This document shows positions 8,501 to 15,452 of a stretch of 64,000 nucleotides of DNA, piece after piece. Below the pieces are notes generated by a model. The model saw only the letters and a program-made list of their open reading frames with translations, made no database searches and was not told the DNA's origin. The DNA is from Cohnella sp. WQ 127256 (lineage in GTDB: Bacteria; Bacillota; Bacilli; Paenibacillales; Paenibacillaceae): assembly GCF_024519285.1 (NCBI RefSeq), contig NZ_JAMZCY010000004.1:682001-746000 (forward strand), in the 5' to 3' direction. Both the position numbers and the translations under genes were made by a program. Within the stretch, counting starts at the first letter, position 1. Each line of letters begins with the position of its first letter.

Positions 8501-8948
8501 AAAAACCCGCACTGCCTAAGGGCTCCCAACTACTTCCGTCGTATTTCATTACGGTCGCTTTACCGGAGTTCCCAAAATCCCTATAGAGAACATAAGGGGT
8601 ACTGTTGCTGTCTAACGCGAAAGATAGATCACCAGCTGTACCTGCCGAAAAACCCGCACTGCCTACGAGTTCCCAACTGCTTCCGTTGTATTTCATTACG
8701 TTCGCTTTATTGGAGTTCCCATAATCCCTATAGACAACATAAGGGGTGCCGCTGCTGTCTAACGCGATCGATATATTTACTGCAGCACCTGCCGAAAAAC
8801 CCGCACTGCCAACGGCTTGCCATTCATAGACACCAGCCGCTTGAACCGTCGCCTGCTGCACAGGCAACAATGGAGTAACCATAGTGACGACCAGCATCCA
8901 GATCCAAATCAGTCTTTTCCGCTTCAATTGACGCTTATTTGTTTTCAC
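5571..8948 (-). CDS. Large S-layer-homology surface protein with seven propeller-like repeats and FN3 domains
   Basis: The product is about 1125 residues. A basic N-terminus and hydrophobic helix form a signal peptide with likely cleavage after V-Q-A near residue 37. Seven tandem repeats of about 46 residues follow (each with P-Y-V, V-M-K-Y and S-S-W motifs), consistent with a seven-bladed beta-propeller. Then come one Ig-like/invasin-type region, about three fibronectin type III domains, a Ser/Thr/Pro linker and three SLH domains (about residues 950-1125) that anchor to secondary wall polymer. The GTG at 8948 is preferred: GGAGG lies seven bases upstream, whereas the ATG at 8954 is only one base from it. 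Likely an adhesin or glycan-binding surface protein; the ligand is unknown. It lies in the cassette adjoining rlmH. Confidence 0.85.
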   Translation of the reverse strand: MKTNKRQLKRKRLIWIWMLVVTMVTPLLPVQQATVQAAGVYEWQAVGSAGFSAGAAVNISIALDSSGTPYVVYRDYGNSNKANVMKYNGSSWELVGSAGFSAGTAGDLSFALDSNSTPYVLYRDFGNSGKATVMKYDGSSWEPLGSAGFSAGEVYDTSIALDSSGTPYVVYRDLANSQKTTVMKYNGSSWELVGSAGFSANSAESISITLDSSGIPYVAYSDWGNSGKATVMKYDGSSWEPLGSVGFSAGQVYQTSIELDSGGTPYVVYTDYGNSSRATVMKYDGSSWVTVGSAGFSAGEVYYTSIALDSSGIPYVVYTDNGNSSKATVMKYDGSSWEPVGSAGLSAGEAYDTSIALDSSGIPYVVYSDWGNSSKATVMKFPVSPKYTVSAVAASATPGVGADEAVTLTVQDSLGNTDTTFSGARNVTISGYTAAPDGSYGSFNGTDLTAGTTTVSVTFANGVATANLKLNKAAAQTIGFSVAGVATPAANAVSITPAVGTTASMALTTAITAPASNGGTFAQQPVVTLRDAYGNTSTGDSSTVVTVLKQDTGAWTLTGTATATASAGVVTFTGLGATNAAEVTGAQLAFDSSGLTQITSQSVTLPWPGVAAPGVDSVTTGDSHVLLSWSEVYGTVSYAVYQGTASGTYGDAVATVTGLTYDATGLTNGTTYYFVVKAMNPSGISAASIEVSATPQVAAPGVPILGPATPGDARISLTWDPVIGSTGYNIFKSSTSGAYGSEEASVSGSVYGYDVTGLTNGTTYYFVIQATNPGGDSTASNEVSATPRTVPSAPTGVTAVAGNGQATVSFTTPANGGSDIVYYKVTAMPGNITVTGAGSSITVTGLSNGVTYTFTVQAVNSAGSSVASDASNAVTPRQPSGSTNTSTPSTPTTTPDPEQTPVSTQPTADVFNSSVVNEANLVKTIESKVAEAKEANATIDFADTQGHWAEKTIDIFVRLKLINGYTDGTFRPNSPITRAEFAVILNRVLNIQGGSNTSVVLRDIVDSWAKEDIENLVAAGVIKGYNDGTFKPDNTITREEMVIMLSRIVDLNNVAKDTTKGNFNDLNGAYAADEIKAAAQAGIVSGKGNGRFDPKNNSTRAEALQIILNVLELNPQLKTLLDSLS
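7806..8830 (-). repeat. Seven tandem ~138-bp repeats encoding the propeller-like blades
   Basis: Seven copies of a unit of about 46 codons lie end to end. The DNA copies are highly similar to each other, including third positions, which suggests recent duplication or gene conversion. Confidence 0.9.
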
Positions 8949-9104
8949 ATTCATACCTCCGTTGTCGCTTGATCCATCATTAAACCTGTAAGATAGTCCT
9001 CTTTACCAAGACCGATTGCCTTTCTCTTTTGCTAGGTTTCTTATTTTATCATGATAGTGTAGCCCATTAATGAAACTTAAAGAAAACTTTAAATAGATTC
9101 GCAA

Positions 9105-9248
9105 GGATGGGAATACGAGCAAGTCGCAATCGCTTTACATGCCGGTTATATTATCGGCTTTCACGATGGCACGATGAGAATGGGCAATAGAGTCACACGT
9201 CAGGAAGCGGCTGTATTAATTGCTAAGTTCAAGGCAGCTCTCAAGTGA
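9105..9248 (+). pseudogene. C-terminal SLH domain remnant on the opposite strand
   Basis: The plus strand encodes about 47 codons of an SLH repeat (A-L-H-A-G-Y-I-I-G-F, D-G-T-M, V-T-R-Q-E-A-A-V-L-I) ending at TGA 9246-9248. There is no start codon or ribosome-binding site in front. It is the tail of a lost SLH gene, opposite in orientation to the intact one. Confidence 0.8.
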
Positions 9249-9269
9249 AAATATGTTTTCAACTAGCAC

Positions 9270-9307
9270 AATAGCGGCGTAAGGGAGGTTATCCCTTCGC
9301 CGCTATT
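9270..9307. terminator. Bidirectional intrinsic terminator
   Basis: AATAGCGGCG and CGCCGCTATT pair with further AGGGA/TCCCT pairing inside, followed by TTTATTAAT on the plus strand. It would have served the lost SLH gene at 9105-9248. Confidence 0.75.
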
Positions 9308-9380
9308 TATTAATGAATTAGATCTTTAGTTTTAATTGTGGTGAAAGTGCCAGGGGATTGCACCTGTCACAAATTTCGCC

Positions 9381-9398
9381 CTACTTGTGGTAAGGTTC
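9381..9398 (-). other. Native attachment core D: last codons of rlmH
   Basis: The minus strand reads GAACCTTACCACAAGTAG, the terminal E-P-Y-H-K-stop of rlmH. It is the chromosomal counterpart of the four copies to its left. Staphylococcal SCC elements use the same last codons of rlmH (orfX) as attB. Confidence 0.8.
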
Positions 9399-9860
9399 CC
9401 CCCGGTTAATCTTAAAAGCCCGATAAACCTGCTCCAGCAGAAGAACCCGCATCAGCTGATGCGGGTAAGTCATGCGGCCGAAGCTGAGCTTCTTGTCGGC
9501 GCGAGCCAGCACGGCGCTCGATAAGCCGAGCGAGCCACCGATGACGAAGGAGATGGAGCCGCCACCGTAAACGGCTTGCTTGTCCATCACAGCAGCGAGC
9601 TGTTCGCTTGTCCAGGTCTCGCCATCGATGGCGAGCGCAACGACATGCGAATCCGGTTTCAACGCTGCCAGGATTCGCTCGCCCTCGCGAGACTTCACTT
9701 GTTCTTCCTCCGCCGGACTCATCGAGTCTGGCGTTTTCTCGTCTGGGAGCTCGCGAATATCCAACCGCGCATAAGCGCCGAGCCGCTTGGAGTATTCGTC
9801 GATCGCCCCAACCCAATACTTCTCCTTCAGCTTCCCGACGCAGACGATCTGAACCTGCAT
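9381..9860 (-). CDS. rlmH: 23S rRNA pseudouridine-1915 N3-methyltransferase
   Basis: The product is 159 residues, the usual length. RlmH is a SPOUT-class dimeric enzyme that methylates pseudouridine 1915 in helix 69 of 23S rRNA using S-adenosylmethionine. The C-terminal trefoil-knot motifs are present: F-V-I-G-G-S-L-G-L around residue 105, then M-T-Y-P-H-Q-L and the family-defining ending R-G-E-P-Y-H-K. The coding sequence is intact even though an element array adjoins its stop codon, which is what insertion at the last codons with restoration of the end would give. It is followed upstream by ywbE with a two-base gap, so the two are probably co-transcribed. Confidence 0.97.
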   Translation of the reverse strand: MQVQIVCVGKLKEKYWVGAIDEYSKRLGAYARLDIRELPDEKTPDSMSPAEEEQVKSREGERILAALKPDSHVVALAIDGETWTSEQLAAVMDKQAVYGGGSISFVIGGSLGLSSAVLARADKKLSFGRMTYPHQLMRVLLLEQVYRAFKINRGEPYHK

Positions 9861-9862
9861 TC

Positions 9863-10096
9863 CTAGCTTCCCCCACTTATGATGTTCTGAACACGTCCGA
9901 CCTGACCATCCTGCAGCCTAACCTTGATCCCATGGGGATGCTGAGGTGAATTTGTGAGTAGGTCCTTAACAATGCCGCGCGTTACTTTTCCCGTCCGTTG
10001 GTCTTGTTTCAATACGATATCAACCTCAAGGCCTGCTTTGACGTCGCTGCGAATTTTCCCGTTACCTGCCATGCTATCATTCAGCTCCTGCTTCAT
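9863..10096 (-). CDS. ywbE: YwbE family protein
   Basis: This small soluble protein of 69-77 residues matches the YwbE/DUF2196 family, with [26 protein letters not shown] and G-Q-V-G-R-V. The function is not established; the fold suggests a KOW-like nucleic-acid-binding barrel. Two starts are possible: ATG at 10096 with GGGG twelve bases upstream, or ATG at 10072 with AGGAG thirteen bases upstream. B. subtilis YwbE length favours the shorter form. The stop codon lies two bases before rlmH, suggesting co-transcription. Confidence 0.85.
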   Translation of the reverse strand: MKQELNDSMAGNGKIRSDVKAGLEVDIVLKQDQRTGKVTRGIVKDLLTNSPQHPHGIKVRLQDGQVGRVQNIISGGS

Positions 10097-10139
10097 TTCA
10101 ACTTGTTACCCCTATCGTACCACAAGGATCACGCAACCA

Positions 10140-10176
10140 AAAACCCGACCACCCCTCGAGGAGGGCTAGCCGGGTT
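10140..10176 (-). terminator. Terminator of the YhgE-like gene
   Basis: AACCCGGCTAGCCCTCC pairs with GGGGTGGTCGGGTT on the minus strand, followed by TTTTTGG. It separates the membrane protein gene from ywbE-rlmH. Confidence 0.8.
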
Positions 10177-10202
10177 CTATACTGCCTTAGTATAAACTCA
10201 CT

Positions 10203-11408
10203 TTAATTAGAAGAAGCCGTAGTAGATTCAGTTATAGTCGCTCCTACTCTAGCCTTAATTCTTTTCAAGCTAGATGCCATTAGCACCACAACGAATCCTA
10301 CCGAGATAGCCCACAACACAGTCGCATTAGATCCAACCGAATCAAGCCCCCCGAAATACATAACCTCTCGCAAGCCCCCGGATACGAATCGTAAAGGCGT
10401 CCAAGAATAGATCCAATCCTGAGTCGTCTGGGAGAGGAATTCCGGTGCCATGTTCAGTACCGGCATCGAGAAGAACATGAGCAGCACCAGGATTCCCATC
10501 GCCGGATACCCGATCCAATTGAGCAAGGTAGACTGAATTAAGAAGAATACAGCCCCACCAAGCCACAAGATTAGCCAAGTATCCACGACGTGCGATAATT
10601 CCATTCCGTACCACGACTTAGCCATCCACACCAGAAAACCCGATGCGGCGCCTACGATTATTAAACCAGTCGCAGTCTGTATAGCCTTGATGGACAAGCG
10701 TCGAGCAACCGCAACCTTTGTTTTCTGATTGGTTAAGAATAGAATCATAGCTGTTACTAGGCTACCCATCCACATAATCTGAGTAAGTAAACCCGGAGCG
10801 CTCCCGCTCGCATTATTCCCACCCACCGGATGAACGCTTTCCTCCTGTACCTCAAAAGGCGTCAACAACGCTTGTGCAACGCTCACTTGAACCTGTCCCC
10901 CTGTTTGTTGACCCAGTTGCACGAGCAACTGCTTCGAAAGCTCTAAGCCAACGCCCTTCATCGCTTGCCCTAGAACCTGCTTTACAACCGTAGCGGCTTG
11001 CATATTCATTCCCTCGTTTGCAATGACTTGTACAGTTGCTGGTTGAGGAGCAGACGACGCGAGGGATAGCAAACTGCTGCTTAGATTTGCAGGAATGATC
11101 AATGCTCCATAATACTCATGTTCATCTAGCCCCGCGCGAGCTTCTTCCTCGGAACCGACCGTTTTCCAAGCAATCGGAAGCTGCGTATTCCCCATCAACT
11201 TCTCTTGAATCATCTCCCCAACTGCAAGAGCCCCTCCTGTAGGTAAATCTGCAGGCTGATCGAGAACAACTAGCGCGACAGGCAAGTCCTTAGGCTTCGT
11301 TCCCAGCACCGACCCCATCATCGCTACACCAAAAACAATCAAAACAACCATCACGATAACAATACCGATCCATAATATTTTCTGTTTAAAAACAGCCACT
11401 TTCTCCAC
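10203..11408 (-). CDS. YhgE/Pip-like ABC-2 type membrane protein
   Basis: The product is about 401 residues with one N-terminal transmembrane helix (about 10-32), a large extracellular domain (about 35-210) with D-L-P-V-A-L-V-V-L-D typical of the YhgE/Pip/DUF3533 group, and about five C-terminal helices. Such proteins resemble ABC-2 permease subunits without a dedicated ATPase and are linked to export, phage infection or toxin secretion in relatives. The start is a GTG at 11408 with GGGAG very close upstream; the GTG four codons later is also possible. A divergent TetR regulator and an inverted-repeat operator lie upstream, so the gene is probably derepressed by a ligand, perhaps a toxic compound. 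Confidence 0.75.
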   Translation of the reverse strand: MEKVAVFKQKILWIGIVIVMVVLIVFGVAMMGSVLGTKPKDLPVALVVLDQPADLPTGGALAVGEMIQEKLMGNTQLPIAWKTVGSEEEARAGLDEHEYYGALIIPANLSSSLLSLASSAPQPATVQVIANEGMNMQAATVVKQVLGQAMKGVGLELSKQLLVQLGQQTGGQVQVSVAQALLTPFEVQEESVHPVGGNNASGSAPGLLTQIMWMGSLVTAMILFLTNQKTKVAVARRLSIKAIQTATGLIIVGAASGFLVWMAKSWYGMELSHVVDTWLILWLGGAVFFLIQSTLLNWIGYPAMGILVLLMFFSMPVLNMAPEFLSQTTQDWIYSWTPLRFVSGGLREVMYFGGLDSVGSNATVLWAISVGFVVVLMASSLKRIKARVGATITESTTASSN

Positions 11409-11422
11409 TTCTCCCTCTTAAA

Positions 11423-11465
11423 TATAATGAACATGATGTTGATTATCGACCAATATGTTCATTAT
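11423..11465. promoter_or_regulatory. Probable TetR operator between divergent genes
   Basis: TATAATGAACAT (11423-11434) and ATGTTCATTATA (11454-11465) form a perfect 12-bp inverted repeat with a 19-bp spacer. Each arm contains TATAAT, so binding could block -10 regions for both the membrane gene and the regulator. Confidence 0.7.
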
Positions 11466-11588
11466 AATGAGAACTAGAAACAATACAATAACCAGCTCTG
11501 AGCTGATCTGTTCATTACTCAGCAGACTAACGAGCTTCTGTTAATTATCTTTTAATATAAAATATGTAATAAGAAATGAGGCTCTGAC

Positions 11589-12224
11589 ATGTCGAGCAAA
11601 GTTGACCGGAGACAGGTCCGAACAAAGCAGCTTATGTACACTGCTCTAATGACCCTTATCGAGGAAAAGGGAGCAGAGGGGGTTACCGTAACAGATATTG
11701 CAAACCGTGCAAATATTAATCGGGGAACCTTCTATCTCCACTACCGTGATGTACCCGATATGCTGGAACAGCATAAGGAAGAAGTATTCGAGAAGATTAC
11801 AGAGCAAATCTCTAAGCTAGAAATCACCGACTCCATGCAATATGCCAGCAAAGATGAGTCCTATCCTGTTATTGTCGGGATCTTCGAGGAGATTGCAAAG
11901 CATGCCGAATTTCTACGTGTCTTATTCGGTCCTAACGGGGATCTTGCCTATGCGATCCGTTTAAAGAAACTCATTGCTAATCAAATTTTCGAGAAAATGA
12001 ACCGCTGGCAGCCTCTAGATGAGAAAATGCTTATCCCTCGGGATTACCTGACCGCTTATATTTCTTCTGCCAATTTTGGAATATTCATTCATTGGATTGA
12101 ATCCGGTATGAAGCAGACGCCTCATGAGATGGGCAGGATAATGGCACAGCTTCTCTACTATGGCCCCGTTGTATCTGCTGGACTAAGAGACAAAACAAGC
12201 AGTAAAACTGAATCTATTGATTAG
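11589..12224 (+). CDS. TetR/AcrR family regulator
   Basis: The product is 211 residues. The N-terminal helix-turn-helix is typical: V-T-V-T-D-I-A-N-R-A-N-I-N-R-G-T-F-Y-L-H-Y around residues 33-53. The C-terminal ligand domain is all-alpha with a length usual for the family. A GAGG site lies eight bases before ATG 11589. The gene is divergent from the YhgE-like gene, with the 12-bp inverted repeat between them, so autoregulation and control of that gene are likely. The ligand is unknown. Confidence 0.9.
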   Translation: MSSKVDRRQVRTKQLMYTALMTLIEEKGAEGVTVTDIANRANINRGTFYLHYRDVPDMLEQHKEEVFEKITEQISKLEITDSMQYASKDESYPVIVGIFEEIAKHAEFLRVLFGPNGDLAYAIRLKKLIANQIFEKMNRWQPLDEKMLIPRDYLTAYISSANFGIFIHWIESGMKQTPHEMGRIMAQLLYYGPVVSAGLRDKTSSKTESID

Positions 12225-12345
12225 AAACTTATACCATTCCAAAACTTTTCCCAAACCCTTTTAACAAATAGGCTAATATAATGTAAACTAAGATGATCAT
12301 CATAACGATTACTGTTCTGTGCAGTACACTCGGGAGCGACCCTCT

Positions 12346-14658
12346 ATGTCTATTCCAGCAGCCTCTATAACCCGGACCTATTCAACCCCTGTAAGCATAT
12401 GGATCATTCTGATCAGTGCAACTCTAATTTTGGGAAGCTTGGTGGGCTTGTTTACTAATGCCTATGAGAAGCGACTTACCCAAGAAATCCATAACGACGC
12501 TGCTAACGAGCTATCCTCTACAGTCAACACTCTATCTACTATTATTAATAGTAAGCTTATTCTGTCCAATGGACTCGATGCCTTCACCAAAAACCAACTC
12601 ACATTTAACTCGAAAATAAACCCGGACCATTTTAACACATTTGCTGCTAACTTCATTGGGAATCTTCAAGGTATTCGCAACCTCTCCATCTATCCGAACG
12701 GCGTAGCCGAATTCGTCTATCCACATACGAACAACGAATCTCTGCTGGGCTTGAATTTGTTTACCCATAATGATCCGACCGTTCGAGATAATGCTGTAAG
12801 AACCAAGCTCTCAGATCACACAACGATTCTCGGTCCTTTGGAATTAGAACAAGGTGGCTTAGGAATTATTGCTAGAAAATCGATTTATGTAGGCAGCCAG
12901 TTCTGGGGCTTTGTTTCTGTCGTGCTGGACATTACTCCTGTGTTGCAGGAAGCGGATTTATTCAATACGAATAAAGGAATCGACTTCGCCATCAGAGCGA
13001 ATAATCAAATCCTTGTGGGTAATCCTCAGTTGTTCGAATCTCCCCAATTACTTGAGAAAGTAAGGTTATTAGAGGGCTTCTGGGAAATTGCAGCTATACC
13101 CAATCAAACAAGACTGGATTCCGTACAAGCGAGGGCCAGAATCTTTCAAATCATATGTGCTTTTTCAGTGCTCCTCGTTATTTATTTCTTGTACGTCCAG
13201 CTCACACAGAAGGCCAAGCTTAGATCCCTAGTTACAGAACGCACCCGTAAGCTTGTCCGGACTAACCGACAGTTGGAAGCTACTTTCAAAGAACTCAATT
13301 CTGTTGAGGATGAGTTGAGAGAACAGCTCCGGCTTCTAGAGAATAAGGAGCAAACCGTTAGGCATATGGCGTATCATGATGCGGTTACCGGTTTGTATAA
13401 CCGAACTTACTTCAACGAACGTCTTGCGAAGCTAATCGCTAATAGCAAACAAACCGAGCAGTCGGTTGCGGTATTATTTCTTGATTTGGATCATTTTAAA
13501 ATGGTAAACGACACAACAGGCCATAGTTACGGTGATCAGCTGTTGAATGAAGTCGGGCAAAGGTTAACCCATACCCTTATGAATGGGGAGACGATCTCCC
13601 GCATCGGTGGGGATGAATTTACGATTATCGTGCCCAATGTAACGGACATCGATCAGGTCAGACAAATTGCCAAACAAGTTCGCGGATTATTTCAGCAGCC
13701 CTTCAACATACAGGATACAGAGTATTTGATTACGACAAGTATTGGAGTGGCCATCTATCCAGAGCACGGACAAGACGATACGACCCTAATGAAGAATGCA
13801 GATCTCGCGATGTATCGTGCTAAGGAAGAGGGCAAGAATCAATACCGCTTCTATGACAGAACCTTAAATCCTAACCCCGAAGATACTGTAGAGATTATGA
13901 ATAATCTTCGTCGGGCTCTGGACAACGATGAGTTTGTCGTTCATTATCAGCCTCAGATTGAATCCCGTACCGGGAAAATGATTGGATTAGAGGCGCTAAT
14001 TAGGTGGAACAATCCGATTAGGGGCTTAATTGCTCCCAACAGCTTTATCCCAATCGCGGAAGAAACAGGCCTTATTATTCCTATTGGAGAACGTTTGCTG
14101 CAAATCGTGTGCGCTCAGAGTAAGGCCTGGCAGTTGGCTGGATATCCACCCATCAGAATCGCTGTTAATCTTTCCCCAAGACAATTTGGTCAGACAGATC
14201 TGGCGGATAGAATCAGAACGATTGTTGAAGAGGCTCAAGTAGATCCGAAATATTTGGAGCTTGAGATTACGGAGAGCATGGCGATAAAGGAAGATTCACT
14301 CGCCACGTTGCAAGAGCTTCGCGCACTCGGATTCACGATATCAATCGATGATTTCGGAACCCAATATTCTTCACTAGGTTATTTGAAGCTCTTGCCCGTT
14401 AATAAAATTAAAATTGACCGTTCCTTTGTACACGGAATTAACAGAGACCGTAAAGACGAAGCCATCATTCTGGCCATGCTGCTCATCGCAAGTCGTCTCG
14501 ACTTGACCGTAATTGCGGAAGGCGTGGAAACTACCGAGCAGCTAACGTTCCTGCAGGACAACAACTGCCACGAAATTCAAGGATTTATCTTCCACAAGCC
14601 TCAGCCAGCGGAGGCTATCGAACCCTTATTGGCTAAGCAGGTTGCTTTGTTCCTATAG
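12346..14658 (+). CDS. Membrane-bound GGDEF-EAL cyclic-di-GMP enzyme with extracellular sensor
   Basis: The product is about 770 residues. Two transmembrane helices (about 17-37 and 265-285) bracket an extracellular CHASE-like sensor with N-E-L-S-S-T-V-N-T-L. A cytoplasmic coiled coil leads to GGDEF (motif G-G-D-E-F at about residue 421) and EAL (motif E-A-L at about 549; D-D-F-G-T and E-G-V-E-T also present). Both active-site motifs are intact, so it may make or degrade cyclic di-GMP. The RxxD inhibitory site is replaced by N-G-E-T, so product inhibition at that site is unlikely. The EAL loop has D-D-F-G-T-Q instead of the common D-D-F-G-T-G. Start ATG 12346 has GGGAG nine bases upstream; a GTG at 12319 has none. 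Confidence 0.9.
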   Translation: MSIPAASITRTYSTPVSIWIILISATLILGSLVGLFTNAYEKRLTQEIHNDAANELSSTVNTLSTIINSKLILSNGLDAFTKNQLTFNSKINPDHFNTFAANFIGNLQGIRNLSIYPNGVAEFVYPHTNNESLLGLNLFTHNDPTVRDNAVRTKLSDHTTILGPLELEQGGLGIIARKSIYVGSQFWGFVSVVLDITPVLQEADLFNTNKGIDFAIRANNQILVGNPQLFESPQLLEKVRLLEGFWEIAAIPNQTRLDSVQARARIFQIICAFSVLLVIYFLYVQLTQKAKLRSLVTERTRKLVRTNRQLEATFKELNSVEDELREQLRLLENKEQTVRHMAYHDAVTGLYNRTYFNERLAKLIANSKQTEQSVAVLFLDLDHFKMVNDTTGHSYGDQLLNEVGQRLTHTLMNGETISRIGGDEFTIIVPNVTDIDQVRQIAKQVRGLFQQPFNIQDTEYLITTSIGVAIYPEHGQDDTTLMKNADLAMYRAKEEGKNQYRFYDRTLNPNPEDTVEIMNNLRRALDNDEFVVHYQPQIESRTGKMIGLEALIRWNNPIRGLIAPNSFIPIAEETGLIIPIGERLLQIVCAQSKAWQLAGYPPIRIAVNLSPRQFGQTDLADRIRTIVEEAQVDPKYLELEITESMAIKEDSLATLQELRALGFTISIDDFGTQYSSLGYLKLLPVNKIKIDRSFVHGINRDRKDEAIILAMLLIASRLDLTVIAEGVETTEQLTFLQDNNCHEIQGFIFHKPQPAEAIEPLLAKQVALFL

Positions 14659-14664
14659 GGAACA

Positions 14665-14731
14665 AGCATGACAACACCCAAAGCAACACCCAAAGCAACA
14701 ACCAAAGCAACAACCAAGATGACAACCATGC
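14665..14731. repeat. 12-bp minisatellite enclosed by GCATG/CATGC
   Basis: Four to five copies of a unit close to AACAACCAAAGC lie between GCATGACAACA and GACAACCATGC, just after the GGDEF-EAL stop codon. No coding role is evident. Confidence 0.7.
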
Positions 14732-14735
14732 TTAG

Positions 14736-14774
14736 AAGGCTTCCGCCTTCCTTAGGGATGGGGGGAGCCTTTTT
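14736..14774 (+). terminator. Terminator of the GGDEF-EAL gene, also a dispersed-repeat copy
   Basis: AAGGCTTCC pairs with GGGGAGCCTT, followed by TTTTTAGG. The bases CCTTCCTTAGGGATGGGGGG in and around the loop match the dispersed repeat also seen near 17.5, 20.7 and 62.7 kb. Confidence 0.7.
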
Positions 14775-14839
14775 AGGTCTGATACGATTTAGAAAAGACA
14801 GTGACACAGAACTCTAGCTTGCTCTGGAGAGTATTTATC

Positions 14840-14992
14840 TGTGCAGTTAGATGACACAGAACTGAAGAGTGACTAATGTGTGTTTTGCGGTGTGCAGTTT
14901 GGTGACAGCGAATTAGAGAGTGACTAATATGTGTTTTGGACCGTGCAGTTTGGTGACAGCGAACTAGAGCGTGACTAATATGTGTTTTGAGA
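14840..14992. repeat. 51-bp tandem repeats, family I (three units)
   Basis: Units start at 14840, 14891 and 14942 (exact 51-bp period), each with GTGCAGTTTGGTGACAGCGA and TGACTAATATGTGTTTTG. On the minus strand they read as a 17-residue repeat containing K-T-H-I-S-H and C-H-Q-T. No start site supports translation. Confidence 0.85.
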
Positions 14993-15030
14993 AGTATAAG
15001 AGAGGAATATCCCCTACCACTTAGGTATCC

Positions 15031-15387
15031 AAGGCCAAATAAGTGCCCTGGTGGAGCGAGCAATTGAGTTGGGACGGCGCGAAGGCCAAATAAGTGCCCT
15101 GGCTGAGCGAGAATTCGAGTTTGGTCGCGGCGAAGGCCAATAAAGTGCCCTGGTGCAGCGAGAATTCGAGTTTGGTCGCGGCGAAGGCCAATAAAGTGCC
15201 CTGGTGCAGCGAGAATTCGAGTTTGGTCGCGGCGAAGGCCAAATAAGTGCCTTGGCTGAGCGAGAATTCGAGTTTGGACGATGCGAAGGCCATTAATGTG
15301 CCTTGGCTGAGCGAGAATTCGAGTTTGGACGATGCGAAGGCCATTAATGTGCCTTGGTGGAAAGACTATTCGAGTTTGGTCGCCGCA
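15031..15387. repeat. 51-bp tandem repeats, family II (seven units)
   Basis: AAGGCC recurs at 15031, 15082, 15133, 15184, 15235, 15286 and 15337, an exact 51-bp period. The units share GTGCCYTGG, GAGCGAGAATTCGAGTTTGG. On the minus strand they read without stops as a 17-residue repeat (A-F-A-x-x-K-L-E-F-S-L-x-Q-G-T). The same family occurs at 62882-63097. Confidence 0.9.
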
Positions 15388-15406
15388 TGGCAAACAACCG
15401 TAAATC

Positions 15407-15449
15407 AAAAAATCCCACAAAGTCCGATAAAGGACAATGTGGGATCTTA
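15407..15449 (-). terminator. Terminator of the DEAD-box helicase gene
   Basis: ATCCCACATTGTCC pairs with GGACTTTGTGGGAT on the minus strand, followed by TTTTTTGATTT. Confidence 0.9.
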
Positions 15450-15452
15450 AAT

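Larger units (their letters stand above)
5367..9380. mobile_element. SCC-like cassette 1: SLH surface protein next to rlmH
   Basis: The 4.0-kb interval between core C and the true rlmH end has short inverted termini: GCGAAAT at 5384-5390 and ATTTCGC at 9373-9379. It carries the large SLH protein, an SLH remnant on the opposite strand and several hairpins. No recombinase gene is present, so movement would need help in trans. Confidence 0.6.

Noticed and set aside
7889-8878. Plus-strand His/Arg/Cys-rich proteins opposite the seven repeats
   Set aside because: They are the complement of the propeller-like repeats and have no ribosome-binding sites.
9347-9370. REP-like palindrome linked to a Y1 transposase
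   Set aside because: The imperfect pair GTGCCAGG/CCTGTCAC is short and I found no second copy or transposase in the window.
14840-15387. CRISPR array
   Set aside because: The 51-bp units are contiguous and similar along their full length; there are no unique spacers and no cas genes nearby.
15021-15420. A real repeat-protein gene reading through the 51-bp units
   Set aside because: There is no ribosome-binding site and the frame is open largely because 51 is a multiple of three. I kept it as a repeat and left coding as an open question.
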